From assembly GCA_003250235.1 (NCBI GenBank), contig QKGY01000254.1, positions 1 to 9,671 of the forward strand: DNA of 9,671 bases, read 5' to 3'. The first letter of the stretch is position 1. Every line of letters begins with the position of its first letter. The translations under genes were made by a program, and so were the position numbers. Positions 1 to 6,550 of this stretch are shown here, in pieces. This DNA is from Desulfuromonadaceae bacterium (GTDB lineage: Bacteria > Desulfobacterota > Desulfuromonadia > Desulfuromonadales > SZUA-540). The notes below the pieces were generated by a model. That model ran no database searches and was not told the origin of the DNA. It worked only from the letters and a program-made list of their open reading frames with translations.

Positions 1-693
1 GTCGGCCTCGTACATGGACGCCCGGTTGAAATCCATTTCCAGGCCGTTTTCCACTGCCTCCTTGCACAGCCTCAGGGCCACCCGTCCTTTCGAGGCCATC
101 TTTTCCGCCATCTTCATCGCCTCGGCCATCAGCATGTCCGCGGATACCACTTGATTGACCAGCCCGATGCGATACGCTTCCGCGGCATCGATCATATCGC
201 CGGTAAAGAGCAGTTCCTTGGCTCTCCCCTTGCCGACCAGCCGGGCCAGCCGCTGCGTCCCCGCGAAGCCGGGGATGATGCCGAGATTAATTTCAGGCTG
301 GCCGAAACGAGCGGTCTCGCTGGCAATGCGGATATCGCAGCACATGGCCAGCTCGCACCCTCCCCCCAGGGCATAACCGTTGATGGCGGCGATCACCGGT
401 TTGACCCCTTTTTCGATGTTGGCAAAGATCCTCTGTGCCTGCAGAGCCATGTTCCGGGCCCCGAAGGGGGGCATGTCCCGCATGCCCGAGATATCGCCTC
501 CGGCGACAAAGGCCTTCTCTCCTGCCCCGGTCAGAACGATGACCCGCACTTGATCCTTGGCAAAGAGGGAGGTGAATGCCAGGTCCAGTTCGCTCAGGGT
601 CTCCTGATCCATGGCGTTGAGAACTTTGGGACGGTTGATGGTCAGTACCGCCACATTGTCGGCAATGTCAAGAAGCAGATTATTGAATTTCAT
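1..693 (-). CDS. Enoyl-CoA hydratase/crotonase family protein (3' end cut by window edge)
   Basis: Cytoplasmic crotonase-fold enzyme that likely adds water to a short-chain 2-enoyl-CoA (crotonyl- or acryloyl-CoA). The visible 231 residues start at ATG 693, with a GGAGG ribosome site at 700-704. Seen in sequence: the CoA/oxyanion-hole segment AFVAGGDI (about residues 61-68, where most relatives have AGADI), the second oxyanion segment GYALGGGCELAM (106-117), and FGQPEINLGIIPG (130-142). The two catalytic glutamates of true hydratases, equivalent to rat E144/E164, are both present at E114 and E134, 20 residues apart as in the family. Full members are about 260 residues, so roughly 30 C-terminal residues lie off the left edge. 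It sits 41 nt downstream of the acuI-like gene on the same strand and is probably cotranscribed with it. Crt-like and AcuH-like roles cannot be told apart from the sequence alone. Confidence 0.93.
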   Translation of the reverse strand, partial: MKFNNLLLDIADNVAVLTINRPKVLNAMDQETLSELDLAFTSLFAKDQVRVIVLTGAGEKAFVAGGDISGMRDMPPFGARNMALQAQRIFANIEKGVKPVIAAINGYALGGGCELAMCCDIRIASETARFGQPEINLGIIPGFAGTQRLARLVGKGRAKELLFTGDMIDAAEAYRIGLVNQVVSADMLMAEAMKMAEKMASKGRVALRLCKEAVENGLEMDFNRASMYEAD

Positions 694-734
694 GCAGGTC
701 CTCCAAGAGATGGGTCGAGTTTGAGACCGTTTGT

Positions 735-1739
735 TTATTCCTTTAGCAGGTTGACGAGAGTGCGGCCCCGGATTCCGCCTTTCAGAATCGCGTCAATTTT
801 TCCATCGAGATCGGCCAGAGAACATTCGCGGCCAATCTCTTCAAGTTTTGCGGGTTTCCAGTCGCCGGCGAGTTTTTCCCATACGTTCAGGCGCGGCTGC
901 ATGGGACACTGAACCGAATCGATTCCCAGCAGACTCACCCCCCGCAGGATAAAGGGAAAGACGTTCATGGCCAGATCCGGCGAACCGACCAAACCGCAGC
1001 AGGTCACGACCCCGCCATAGCGCGTCGCCTTGATGGCCGCTACCAAGGTACCGCCGCCGACAGCATCCACCACGCCGGCCCAGCGTTCTTTGAGCACAGG
1101 CTTCTCAACCCCTTCGGTCACTGCCGAGCGGGAGATGATTTCCGCAGCCCCCAGACTTTTCAGAAAGTCCGCCTCTTCGCTTTTTCCCGTTGCCGCCACA
1201 ACCCGGTACCCAGCCCGGGCCAGAATCGCCACGGCCACGCTCCCCACGCCACCGGTGGCTCCGGTAACCAGAATATCCCCCTGCTCCGGTTTGATGCCGG
1301 CACCGGCAAGTTTCCACACCGACAGCGCGGCGGTGAAGCCCGCTGTCCCCAGGATCATGCTCTCACGAAGGGTCAGACCGACGGGGAGCCGAACCGCCCA
1401 TTCGGAAGGGATGCGGATGTACTGGCCAAAACCTCCCGCGGTGTTCATCCCCAGATCGAATCCGGTCACTACCACCTTTTCACCGGGAGAGAAGGCCCCG
1501 CTGGCGCAGGTAACCACCTCGCCGGCGGCATCAATACCGGGGGTGTGAGGGTAGTTTCGGGTTACACCGCGATTGCCGATGGCCGAGAGGGCATCTTTGA
1601 AGTTCAGGGAGGAGTAATGAACCCGGATCAGTAGATCCCCCTCGGGCAGGTCGCTGATCCGGCGGTTCCCTATCCTGCGAACGAACTGCTTGTCGGCACT
1701 TTCCTCAACGATCATGGCTGAAAACGTGTCCTGACTCAT
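735..1739 (-). CDS. acuI: Acrylyl-CoA reductase / YhdH-type quinone oxidoreductase (AcuI family)
   Basis: Cytoplasmic MDR-superfamily NADPH-dependent reductase without zinc ligands. Characterised AcuI/YhdH enzymes reduce acryloyl-CoA to propionyl-CoA. The 334-residue product is close to the usual length of about 325. Visible hallmarks are the N-terminal GroES-like segment with YSSLNFKDAL (42-51), HTPGIDAAGEV (65-75), GTAGFTAAL (131-139), and the Rossmann nucleotide-binding motif TGATGGVGS (159-167). An in-frame ATG lies 21 codons upstream (1802), but ATG 1739 is preferred: it has a GGGAG ribosome site a few bases upstream, and homology starts just after it. First gene of a minus-strand operon with the crotonase, divergent from an HxlR regulator. 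AcuI plus enoyl-CoA hydratase fits acrylate/acryloyl-CoA handling or detoxification; other small enoyl-CoAs remain possible. Confidence 0.92.
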   Translation of the reverse strand: MSQDTFSAMIVEESADKQFVRRIGNRRISDLPEGDLLIRVHYSSLNFKDALSAIGNRGVTRNYPHTPGIDAAGEVVTCASGAFSPGEKVVVTGFDLGMNTAGGFGQYIRIPSEWAVRLPVGLTLRESMILGTAGFTAALSVWKLAGAGIKPEQGDILVTGATGGVGSVAVAILARAGYRVVAATGKSEEADFLKSLGAAEIISRSAVTEGVEKPVLKERWAGVVDAVGGGTLVAAIKATRYGGVVTCCGLVGSPDLAMNVFPFILRGVSLLGIDSVQCPMQPRLNVWEKLAGDWKPAKLEEIGRECSLADLDGKIDAILKGGIRGRTLVNLLKE

Positions 1740-1740
1740 G

Positions 1741-1839
1741 TGTCTCTCCCTTCTTGACTCCGGGTGAGTTTCATCCACCCCACATTTAGTTAACCATGTC
1801 ACGGCAATTCAACAAGCCGGGGCAATCTGAATTTGCCGT
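1741..1839 (-). other. Probable 5' leader of acuI with alternative hairpins
   Basis: Untranslated stretch between the divergent promoter area and the acuI start. An inverted repeat pairs 1801-1810 (ACGGCAATTC) with 1829-1839 (GAATTTGCCGT), ten base pairs with one bulge and an 18-nt loop. The loop also holds GGCAA (1821-1825), which can pair with TTGCC (1833-1837), so two mutually exclusive stems share one arm. A smaller GGGTG/CACCC stem (1762-1766 with 1776-1780) lies close to the ribosome site. The T-run at 1842-1847 reads as a terminator tail only on the plus strand, where no gene precedes it. No riboswitch family was recognised. Confidence 0.3.
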
Positions 1840-1861
1840 CATTTTTTCTTGGACTGTTGCC

Positions 1862-1890
1862 ACCCTATGGATTAAGTTACATTAGGTCAA
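1862..1890 (-). promoter_or_regulatory. Candidate sigma-70 promoter for acuI-crotonase operon
   Basis: On the minus strand TTGACC (1890-1885, five of six -35 consensus bases) is followed after 17 nt by TAGGGT (1867-1862, only three of six -10 bases). It lies immediately next to the palindrome at 1892-1908, so a protein bound there would affect polymerase access. The -10 is poor, so the call is tentative. It would give a leader of about 115 nt. Confidence 0.27.
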
Positions 1891-1891
1891 G

Positions 1892-1908
1892 TACCCACTT
1901 TCTGGGTA
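1892..1908. promoter_or_regulatory. Palindromic operator candidate (TACCCA-N5-TGGGTA)
   Basis: A perfect inverted repeat with 6-bp arms and a 5-bp spacer, in the middle of the intergenic region between the divergent acuI-like operon and the HxlR-type gene. Size, symmetry and TAC...GTA edges are like operators described for HxlR/DUF24 regulators such as YodB (family knowledge). A second, weaker inverted repeat follows at 1911-1930 (TAGTTCC-N6-GAAACTA, one mismatch), which could be an accessory site. Binding by the neighbouring regulator is inference. Confidence 0.55.
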
Positions 1909-1986
1909 TGTAGTTCCCATTTAGAAACTATATGCGTTGCCCTCTCTGGATCGAAGCCTGTCGCACGCCATAACAAAGGACCGGTC

Positions 1987-2331
1987 ATGCCCGAAAAGGA
2001 CCCTGTTTACAAATGCAACGTCGAGGTCACCCTGGAGATTATCGGCGGCAAATGGAAGTCCGTCATCCTCTGGCATCTCATGCATAAAACCCTGCGCTTC
2101 AGCCAGCTGCGAAGGCGGCTCCCCGGCGTCACCCAGAAAATGCTCACCCAGCAGCTACGCGAACTGGAGAAGGACGGCATGGTGTACCGTCAGGTCTACC
2201 CCGAGGTGCCGCCCAAGGTCGAATACTCCCTGACCGATCAGGGCAAAACGCTGCAACCGATCCTGGTTGCCATGTACGATTGGGGCAGCGTCTACCGGGC
2301 GGAGTCGTCCACGGCGGTTTCCGTCGCCTGA
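1987..2331 (+). CDS. HxlR-family winged helix-turn-helix transcriptional regulator
   Basis: A 114-residue DNA-binding protein of the HxlR (DUF24) family, which act as dimers. Seen: the N-terminal segment YKCNVEVTLEIIGGKWKSVI (8-27) with the GGKW signature, the recognition region FSQLRRRLPGVTQKMLTQQL, and the wing followed by VEYSLTDQGKTL. A single cysteine (C10) sits where redox- or electrophile-sensing members (YodB, HypR, CatR types) carry their reactive Cys, so thiol sensing is plausible but unproven. Ribosome site AAGGA at 1976-1980, six bases before the ATG. It is divergent from acuI-crotonase with a palindrome between them, the usual arrangement for a local regulator. It also lies 77 nt upstream of mlaE with no visible terminator in between, so read-through into the transporter is possible. 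Confidence 0.92.
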   Translation: MPEKDPVYKCNVEVTLEIIGGKWKSVILWHLMHKTLRFSQLRRRLPGVTQKMLTQQLRELEKDGMVYRQVYPEVPPKVEYSLTDQGKTLQPILVAMYDWGSVYRAESSTAVSVA

Positions 2332-2408
2332 CCCTTCCCTTTCCGTCGGCAGAGGCAAGAGCTTACAGATCTGGTACACTTTGCAGATATCTCACAGGGA
2401 AGAATTCT

Positions 2409-3539
2409 ATGCTCACTACCCACGCCAGCCTCGAAACGTTGCCTACTCCGGACGGGGGTCTGCGGCTGAAACTGACCGGCCGCCTCGATGCGGCTGCGAC
2501 GGGCGCGGTGTGGAAACAGGCGCAAAAAGTCCTCGCCCAGAGGCCGTCTCCCCATCTCCTCATCGACGCCAGTGAGATCTCTACCTGCGACAGTGCCGGT
2601 ATCGGGTTGCTGGTGGAACTGGGACGCCGCCAGCTTCAGGCGGGCCATCGCTATGAAATCACCGGTTTGTCGGAGGAAAACCAGAAGCTGCTCAACCTGT
2701 TCGACCCGGCGGACTTTATGGATGCCAAGCCGGAAGAACCCCAGTGCTGCTCTCTGCCCATCGAAATAGGGAAAGCCAGCCTGTCCTTCTGGAATCATCT
2801 GATCACCCTGGTCGCTTTTATCGGCGAGCTGGTCGTTGCCCTGTTTGCGGCGATGCGGCATCCCCGCAAGGTCCGCTGGAAAGATGCCTTCCTGATTTTC
2901 GAGCGGGCGGGCATCAATGCCCTGCCGATCATCACGCTCATCAGCTTTCTGGTCGGCCTGATCATGGCCTTTCAATCCGCCATCCCCATGCGCCAGTTCG
3001 GCGCGGAGATTTACGTCGCCAACCTGATCTCCCTCTCCATGCTGCGCGAACTCGGCCCGCTGATGACCGCCATTATTCTTGCCGGACGATCCGGGTCGGC
3101 CTTTGCCGCGGAATTGGGGACCATGAAGGTGAACGAAGAAATCGATGCCCTGACCACCATGGGACTCGATCCCGTGCGTTTCCTAGTGGTCACCCGGCTG
3201 CTGGCGGCTCTGGCCGCCACCCCCCTGCTCACCATTTTCGCCGGCATGGTCGGCGTCATCGGCGGCTCGGTGGTGCTTCTGACGATGGGATACCCGCTGA
3301 TCACCTATATCAACCAGGTGCTTTCCGCCGTCGATATCACTGACCTCCTGAGCGGCCTGGCAAAAACGTTCGTGTTCGGTATCCTTATCGCCGGCATAGG
3401 CTGTCTGCAGGGGCTTACCACGCGGGGGGGAGCCAGCGGCGTCGGCGACTCCGCCACCAAGGCTGTCGTCACCGGCATCATCCTGATCGTCGTCACCGAC
3501 GGCATCTTCGCCGTCGTTTATTATTACCTGGGTATCTAG
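2409..3539 (+). CDS. mlaE: MlaE-family lipid ABC transporter permease with fused N-terminal STAS domain
   Basis: Inner-membrane permease of an Mla/MCE-type phospholipid transporter. Residues 1-105 form a STAS domain (the part E. coli carries as separate MlaB), with the loop DASEISTCDSAGIGLLVELG (53-72); D61-S62 sits at the usual STAS phospho-site/contact position. Residues about 120-376 are the MlaE domain: an amphipathic entry helix with FIGELVVALF (137-146), then FLVGLIMAFQ, the conserved block RELGPLMTAIILAGRSGSA (213-231) and ELGTMKVNEEIDAL (235-248), and several hydrophobic helices to the C-terminus. The frame is open back to an ATG at 2280, overlapping hxlR, but ATG 2409 is chosen: AGGGA lies eight bases upstream and the extra 43 residues do not look like STAS. 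One nucleotide separates its stop from mlaF. Confidence 0.95.
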   Translation: MLTTHASLETLPTPDGGLRLKLTGRLDAAATGAVWKQAQKVLAQRPSPHLLIDASEISTCDSAGIGLLVELGRRQLQAGHRYEITGLSEENQKLLNLFDPADFMDAKPEEPQCCSLPIEIGKASLSFWNHLITLVAFIGELVVALFAAMRHPRKVRWKDAFLIFERAGINALPIITLISFLVGLIMAFQSAIPMRQFGAEIYVANLISLSMLRELGPLMTAIILAGRSGSAFAAELGTMKVNEEIDALTTMGLDPVRFLVVTRLLAALAATPLLTIFAGMVGVIGGSVVLLTMGYPLITYINQVLSAVDITDLLSGLAKTFVFGILIAGIGCLQGLTTRGGASGVGDSATKAVVTGIILIVVTDGIFAVVYYYLGI

Positions 3540-3540
3540 C

Positions 3541-4353
3541 ATGAACGACTCTTCGACCCCGATCATCGACGTCCGCAATCTCACCGTGGGATACGGGGAA
3601 GGACCTATCCTGAACGACGTTTCCTTCCGCGTGCATCGGGGGGAGGTCTTCATCATTCTGGGAGGCTCCGGCTGCGGCAAGAGCACCCTGCTCAAACATA
3701 TGATCGGGCTCTTCCGTCCCTACCGCGGCGCCATTTTTCTGAACGGGCAGGATATCGTCGTCGCAGAAGGGGAACAGAGGCATCGCATCCTGCGCCAGAT
3801 CGGCGTCAGCTACCAGAGCGGGGCGCTGTTCGGGTCCATGACCCTTCTGGAAAACGTCTGCCTGCCGCTGGACGAGTTCACCACTTTGCCCCGCGACGCC
3901 AAGGATCTGCTCGGCCGCATGAAATTAAAGCTGGTAGGCCTGCAGGGGTTTGAAAACCACCTGCCTTCCGCCGTCAGCGGCGGCATGCAGAAGAGGGCGG
4001 CCATCGCCCGGGCCATCGCCCTCGATCCGGCGATCCTCTTTCTGGATGAACCCTCGGCGGGTCTCGATCCGGTCACCTCGGCCGAACTCGACCAGCTCAT
4101 CCTGAACCTGGCCGCCACCCTCTCCAGCACCTTTGTCATCGTTTCCCATGAGCTGCCCAGCATCTTTGCCATTGCCGACCACGTCATCATGCTGGATAAG
4201 CAGGCCCGCGGCATCATTGCCGAAGGGCTCCCGGCTCAGCTTCGGGATCACAGCCCTGACGAACGCGTGCGACGTTTTTTCAACCGCCAGGTAAGCTCAT
4301 CGACTCAGGGCGAAAACGCCACACGCAGCAAGGAGTCTCTTCACCATGAGTGA
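3541..4353 (+). CDS. mlaF: MlaF-family ABC transporter ATP-binding protein
   Basis: Cytoplasmic ATPase that powers the MlaE permease; 270 residues, matching E. coli MlaF length. All nucleotide-binding motifs are intact: Walker A GGSGCGKST (41-49), Q-loop Q92 in YQSGALF, ABC signature SGGMQ (146-150), Walker B ILFLDE (165-170) followed by the D-loop SAGLD, and switch histidine H203 in VSHEL. The start lies one base after the mlaE stop with no strong ribosome site, suggesting translational coupling to mlaE. Its last eight bases overlap the mlaD start. The C-terminal tail after about residue 250 (polar, SSSTQGENATRSKE) is less conserved; in E. coli this region helps hold MlaB and the dimer. Confidence 0.95.
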   Translation: MNDSSTPIIDVRNLTVGYGEGPILNDVSFRVHRGEVFIILGGSGCGKSTLLKHMIGLFRPYRGAIFLNGQDIVVAEGEQRHRILRQIGVSYQSGALFGSMTLLENVCLPLDEFTTLPRDAKDLLGRMKLKLVGLQGFENHLPSAVSGGMQKRAAIARAIALDPAILFLDEPSAGLDPVTSAELDQLILNLAATLSSTFVIVSHELPSIFAIADHVIMLDKQARGIIAEGLPAQLRDHSPDERVRRFFNRQVSSSTQGENATRSKESLHHE

Positions 4354-5257
4354 ACGCGCCAACTTCTTAAAAATCGGCCTCTTTGTCATCAGCGCGGTAA
4401 GTATAGCCGTGCTGGGGATCGTCGTGCTCGGGGCCAACCTCTTCTTCCGGCAGCAGGTCCATATGGAAAGTTACTTTGATGAAACGGTCCAGGGCCTCGA
4501 TATCGGATCGCCGGTCAAGTTTCGCGGCGTGCAGATCGGCCGGGTCGACGTCATCACGCTTGTCGGCAACGAATACGCCACGGACAAACGCTATGTCCTG
4601 GTCCGTTTTGCCCTGGATCGCGATACTTTTCGACTCAAGGCGGAACGCATGGACGAAGATTTGCTCCAGAAAGAGATCGAAAAAGGCCTGAGGGTTCGCA
4701 CCGCCGCCAAGGGGGTCACCGGAACCGCATTCCTTGAAGCGGATTACCTGGACCCGGCTCGAAATCCGACCCTTCCCATCGACTGGAAACCCAAATATCC
4801 CTATGTGCCCTCCGCACCCAGCGTCATCAACCAGCTCAGCGATTCGGTCAACAAGATCCTTTACACCCTCGAGCAGATCAATCTGCAGCGGCTCGTTCAA
4901 AGTGTCGAAGAGTCAATGCAGGCCATCTCCCAGATGGCCCGTGACACCAATACCAAACAGATAGGCCTCCAGGCTGAGGAACTGTTGCGGGAGATCCGCG
5001 TCACCAACCGCAATCTCGACCAGCTCGTCCAGGGGGTTTCCGACGATCTGCCCGCCAGCCTCACCCACCTGCGCCGCTCTCTGTCCAGCCTCGACGATCT
5101 GCTCTCCAGCCAGCAACCCAACGTGGAAGCTACCCTGGAAAATCTGCACGACTTGAGCGAAAACCTTAAAACGCTTACCGAGGAGGCCAAAGAATATCCG
5201 GCCCAGACACTTTTCGGCGCACCGCCTCTCCCCGTACACCCAGGAGAAACCCGATGA
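4346..5257 (+). CDS. mlaD: MlaD-family MCE-domain periplasmic lipid-binding protein, long helical C-terminus
   Basis: Substrate-binding MCE component anchored in the inner membrane. Residues 8-34 form one transmembrane helix after a short cytosolic N-terminus. The MCE domain follows (about 40-135) with the hallmark YFDETVQGLDIGSPVKFRGV (43-62) and IGRV. Residues about 155-280 look almost wholly alpha-helical (heptad-like leucines, many Q/E/S), and the end carries EYPAQTLFGAPPLP (283-296), the LFG-PP type tail common in MCE proteins. At 303 residues it is much longer than E. coli MlaD (183); the extra is the helical tail, which in other MCE systems forms a needle or tunnel. Ribosome site AAGGAG at 4330-4335; it overlaps mlaF by 8 bp and the next lipoprotein gene by 4 bp. 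Confidence 0.93.
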   Translation: MSERANFLKIGLFVISAVSIAVLGIVVLGANLFFRQQVHMESYFDETVQGLDIGSPVKFRGVQIGRVDVITLVGNEYATDKRYVLVRFALDRDTFRLKAERMDEDLLQKEIEKGLRVRTAAKGVTGTAFLEADYLDPARNPTLPIDWKPKYPYVPSAPSVINQLSDSVNKILYTLEQINLQRLVQSVEESMQAISQMARDTNTKQIGLQAEELLREIRVTNRNLDQLVQGVSDDLPASLTHLRRSLSSLDDLLSSQQPNVEATLENLHDLSENLKTLTEEAKEYPAQTLFGAPPLPVHPGETR

Positions 5258-5880
5258 AAATTCCGTTTCCCCTCATAGGCATCCTGCTGCTTCTGGCCAC
5301 AACAGGCTGTGTTAAGGTCGATCGCGGGATTCTCGAAAAAAGCTATCCGGAAAAGCACCTCTACGCCTTGGAAGCGCTCCGGGCAGGGCCGCCTGTCCCC
5401 TCACGAAGCCTCAAGAGCCTGCGCGTCCGTTCGTTTCAGATCTCCCCCATGTTCAAGGGCCGCAGCTTTATTTACCGTTTGGATGAAAACCGCTACCAAG
5501 GCGACTTTTACAACCGGTTCTTTGCCGATCCTTCCGACATGGTCGCCTCAACCGTGGCAAGCTGGCTGGGAGACTCGGCACTTTTCAGGCCGGTTTCCAC
5601 GACCGCCACCCAGCTCGGAGCCGATTATTTCCTGGAGGGAACGGTAGAGACCCTTTATGGGGACTACCGAAGCCCTGAGGCCCCCCGATCCGTCCTGGAA
5701 ATCCAGTTTCTCCTGATCACCGCCCCCCAAGGTCAGGTCAAGCTGGTTTTCGAACGCAGCTATCAGGCGTCACTCCCTGTAGCCCCCGATTCGCCCGAGG
5801 CCCTTGTGACGGGATGGGATCAGGCGCTGACGCAGATCCTGAGCCGTTTCGAGCAGGACCTCTCGGGCCTGTCCCTCTGA
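5254..5880 (+). CDS. ABC-type transport auxiliary lipoprotein (PqiC/DUF330-like)
   Basis: Predicted outer-membrane lipoprotein working with the MCE transporter. A signal peptide of about 18 residues ends in the lipobox LATTGC with lipidated C19. Residue +2 is Val, not Asp, so export to the outer membrane is expected. The mature 190 residues have the layout of the ABC-transport auxiliary family: an RSFQISPMFKGRSFIYR strand region (conserved F-x-G-R/Y-R pattern), then a long helix around FADPSDMVASTVASWL, a mixed sheet with YFLEGTVETLYGDY, and a C-terminal helix. Family assignment rests on this layout plus context. The ATGA overlap with mlaD (5254-5257) and ribosome site AGGAG (5242-5246) show tight coupling. 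It likely docks or receives lipid from the MlaD tail at the outer membrane. Confidence 0.85.
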   Translation: MKIPFPLIGILLLLATTGCVKVDRGILEKSYPEKHLYALEALRAGPPVPSRSLKSLRVRSFQISPMFKGRSFIYRLDENRYQGDFYNRFFADPSDMVASTVASWLGDSALFRPVSTTATQLGADYFLEGTVETLYGDYRSPEAPRSVLEIQFLLITAPQGQVKLVFERSYQASLPVAPDSPEALVTGWDQALTQILSRFEQDLSGLSL

Positions 5881-5895
5881 ACGGCAAAGCGTTCC

Positions 5896-6468
5896 ATGGT
5901 CACCTCAGTCAGAAAGTGGAACCAGCGCTGGAAAGAACGGGTCGGACAACCCCTCGAACCCGATTCCTGGCTGCAACGCATCGAGCCCCTGCTTCCGCGG
6001 GGAAAAATCCTCGATATCGCCTGCGGACGAGGACGCAATGCCCTTTATCTTGCGCAGCGGGGCTTCTCCGTTACCGCCATCGACCTGTCGGCGGAAGCTC
6101 TGGATCAACTGCGGAAAGAGGCCGTTCGCAGGGGGCTCGCGATACAGACCCGTCTTCAGGATCTGGAATCCGCTGTCGATCTTCCGGATGGCCCTTTCGA
6201 CACGGTTCTCTGTTTTTTCTATCTGCAACGCTCCCTCCTGCCCGCCCTTTGTGAGGCGGTCCGCCCCGGTGGGGTTGCGGTGGTCCGCACCTTCAGCCGG
6301 GCAGGAGATTTTCCCGGGGAGATTCGCGTGCCGGAATTCGCTCTGGATACCGGGGAACTGCTGCGGTTTTTTGACGGATGGGATATCCTGCTGCATGAAG
6401 AGGGATTGGAACCTTCGAACAAGGGAGGCGGACTGGCTGGGATCGTGGCACGAAAGCCCGTGTATTGA
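5896..6468 (+). CDS. Class I SAM-dependent methyltransferase
   Basis: A 190-residue Rossmann-fold methyltransferase, probably cytosolic. Motif I is ILDIACGRGRNALYLA (38-53), the SAM-binding glycine loop; D63 at the end of strand 2 (VTAIDLS) is the residue expected to bind the ribose hydroxyls; motif II/III follows as FDTVLCFFYLQR and motif IV as EAVRPGGVAVV. The overall pattern resembles TehB-like/UbiE-like small methyltransferases, but the substrate cannot be read. It starts 15 nt after the lipoprotein gene without a strong ribosome site, so it is probably the last gene of the mla cluster. A functional link to lipid transport is inference from position only. Confidence 0.87.
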   Translation: MVTSVRKWNQRWKERVGQPLEPDSWLQRIEPLLPRGKILDIACGRGRNALYLAQRGFSVTAIDLSAEALDQLRKEAVRRGLAIQTRLQDLESAVDLPDGPFDTVLCFFYLQRSLLPALCEAVRPGGVAVVRTFSRAGDFPGEIRVPEFALDTGELLRFFDGWDILLHEEGLEPSNKGGGLAGIVARKPVY

Positions 6469-6473
6469 ATCAG

Positions 6474-6509
6474 ACAGAAAAACGGCAGCGCCCGGTTCGG
6501 CACTGCCGT
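6474..6509 (-). terminator. Intrinsic terminator of the PEP-CTERM gene
   Basis: On the minus strand, 41 nt after the PEP-CTERM stop, a hairpin pairs 6482-6492 with 6499-6509 (ACGGCAG/CTGCCGT outer stem, one C-A mismatch, then a GCC/GGC inner stem, 6-nt loop). It is followed by five T's and a T-rich tail. On the plus strand the same hairpin ends the methyltransferase transcript less convincingly, as no T-run follows. Confidence 0.8.
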
Positions 6510-6550
6510 CAAGTCTTCTCTGCCATCTGTATCATTCTCCTTCTGGTTCC

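Noticed and set aside
151..912. Open frame of 253 codons on the plus strand
   Set aside because: It lies opposite the crotonase and the end of acuI, has no recognisable domain, and the opposite strand carries full family motifs and ribosome sites.
1030..1548. Open frame of 172 codons on the plus strand
   Set aside because: Antisense to acuI; composition is rich in P/S/T/A/R as expected for a shadow of a GC-rich gene.
2280..2408. Upstream start for mlaE overlapping hxlR
   Set aside because: The extra 43 residues look unlike a STAS domain and the internal ATG at 2409 has the better ribosome site.
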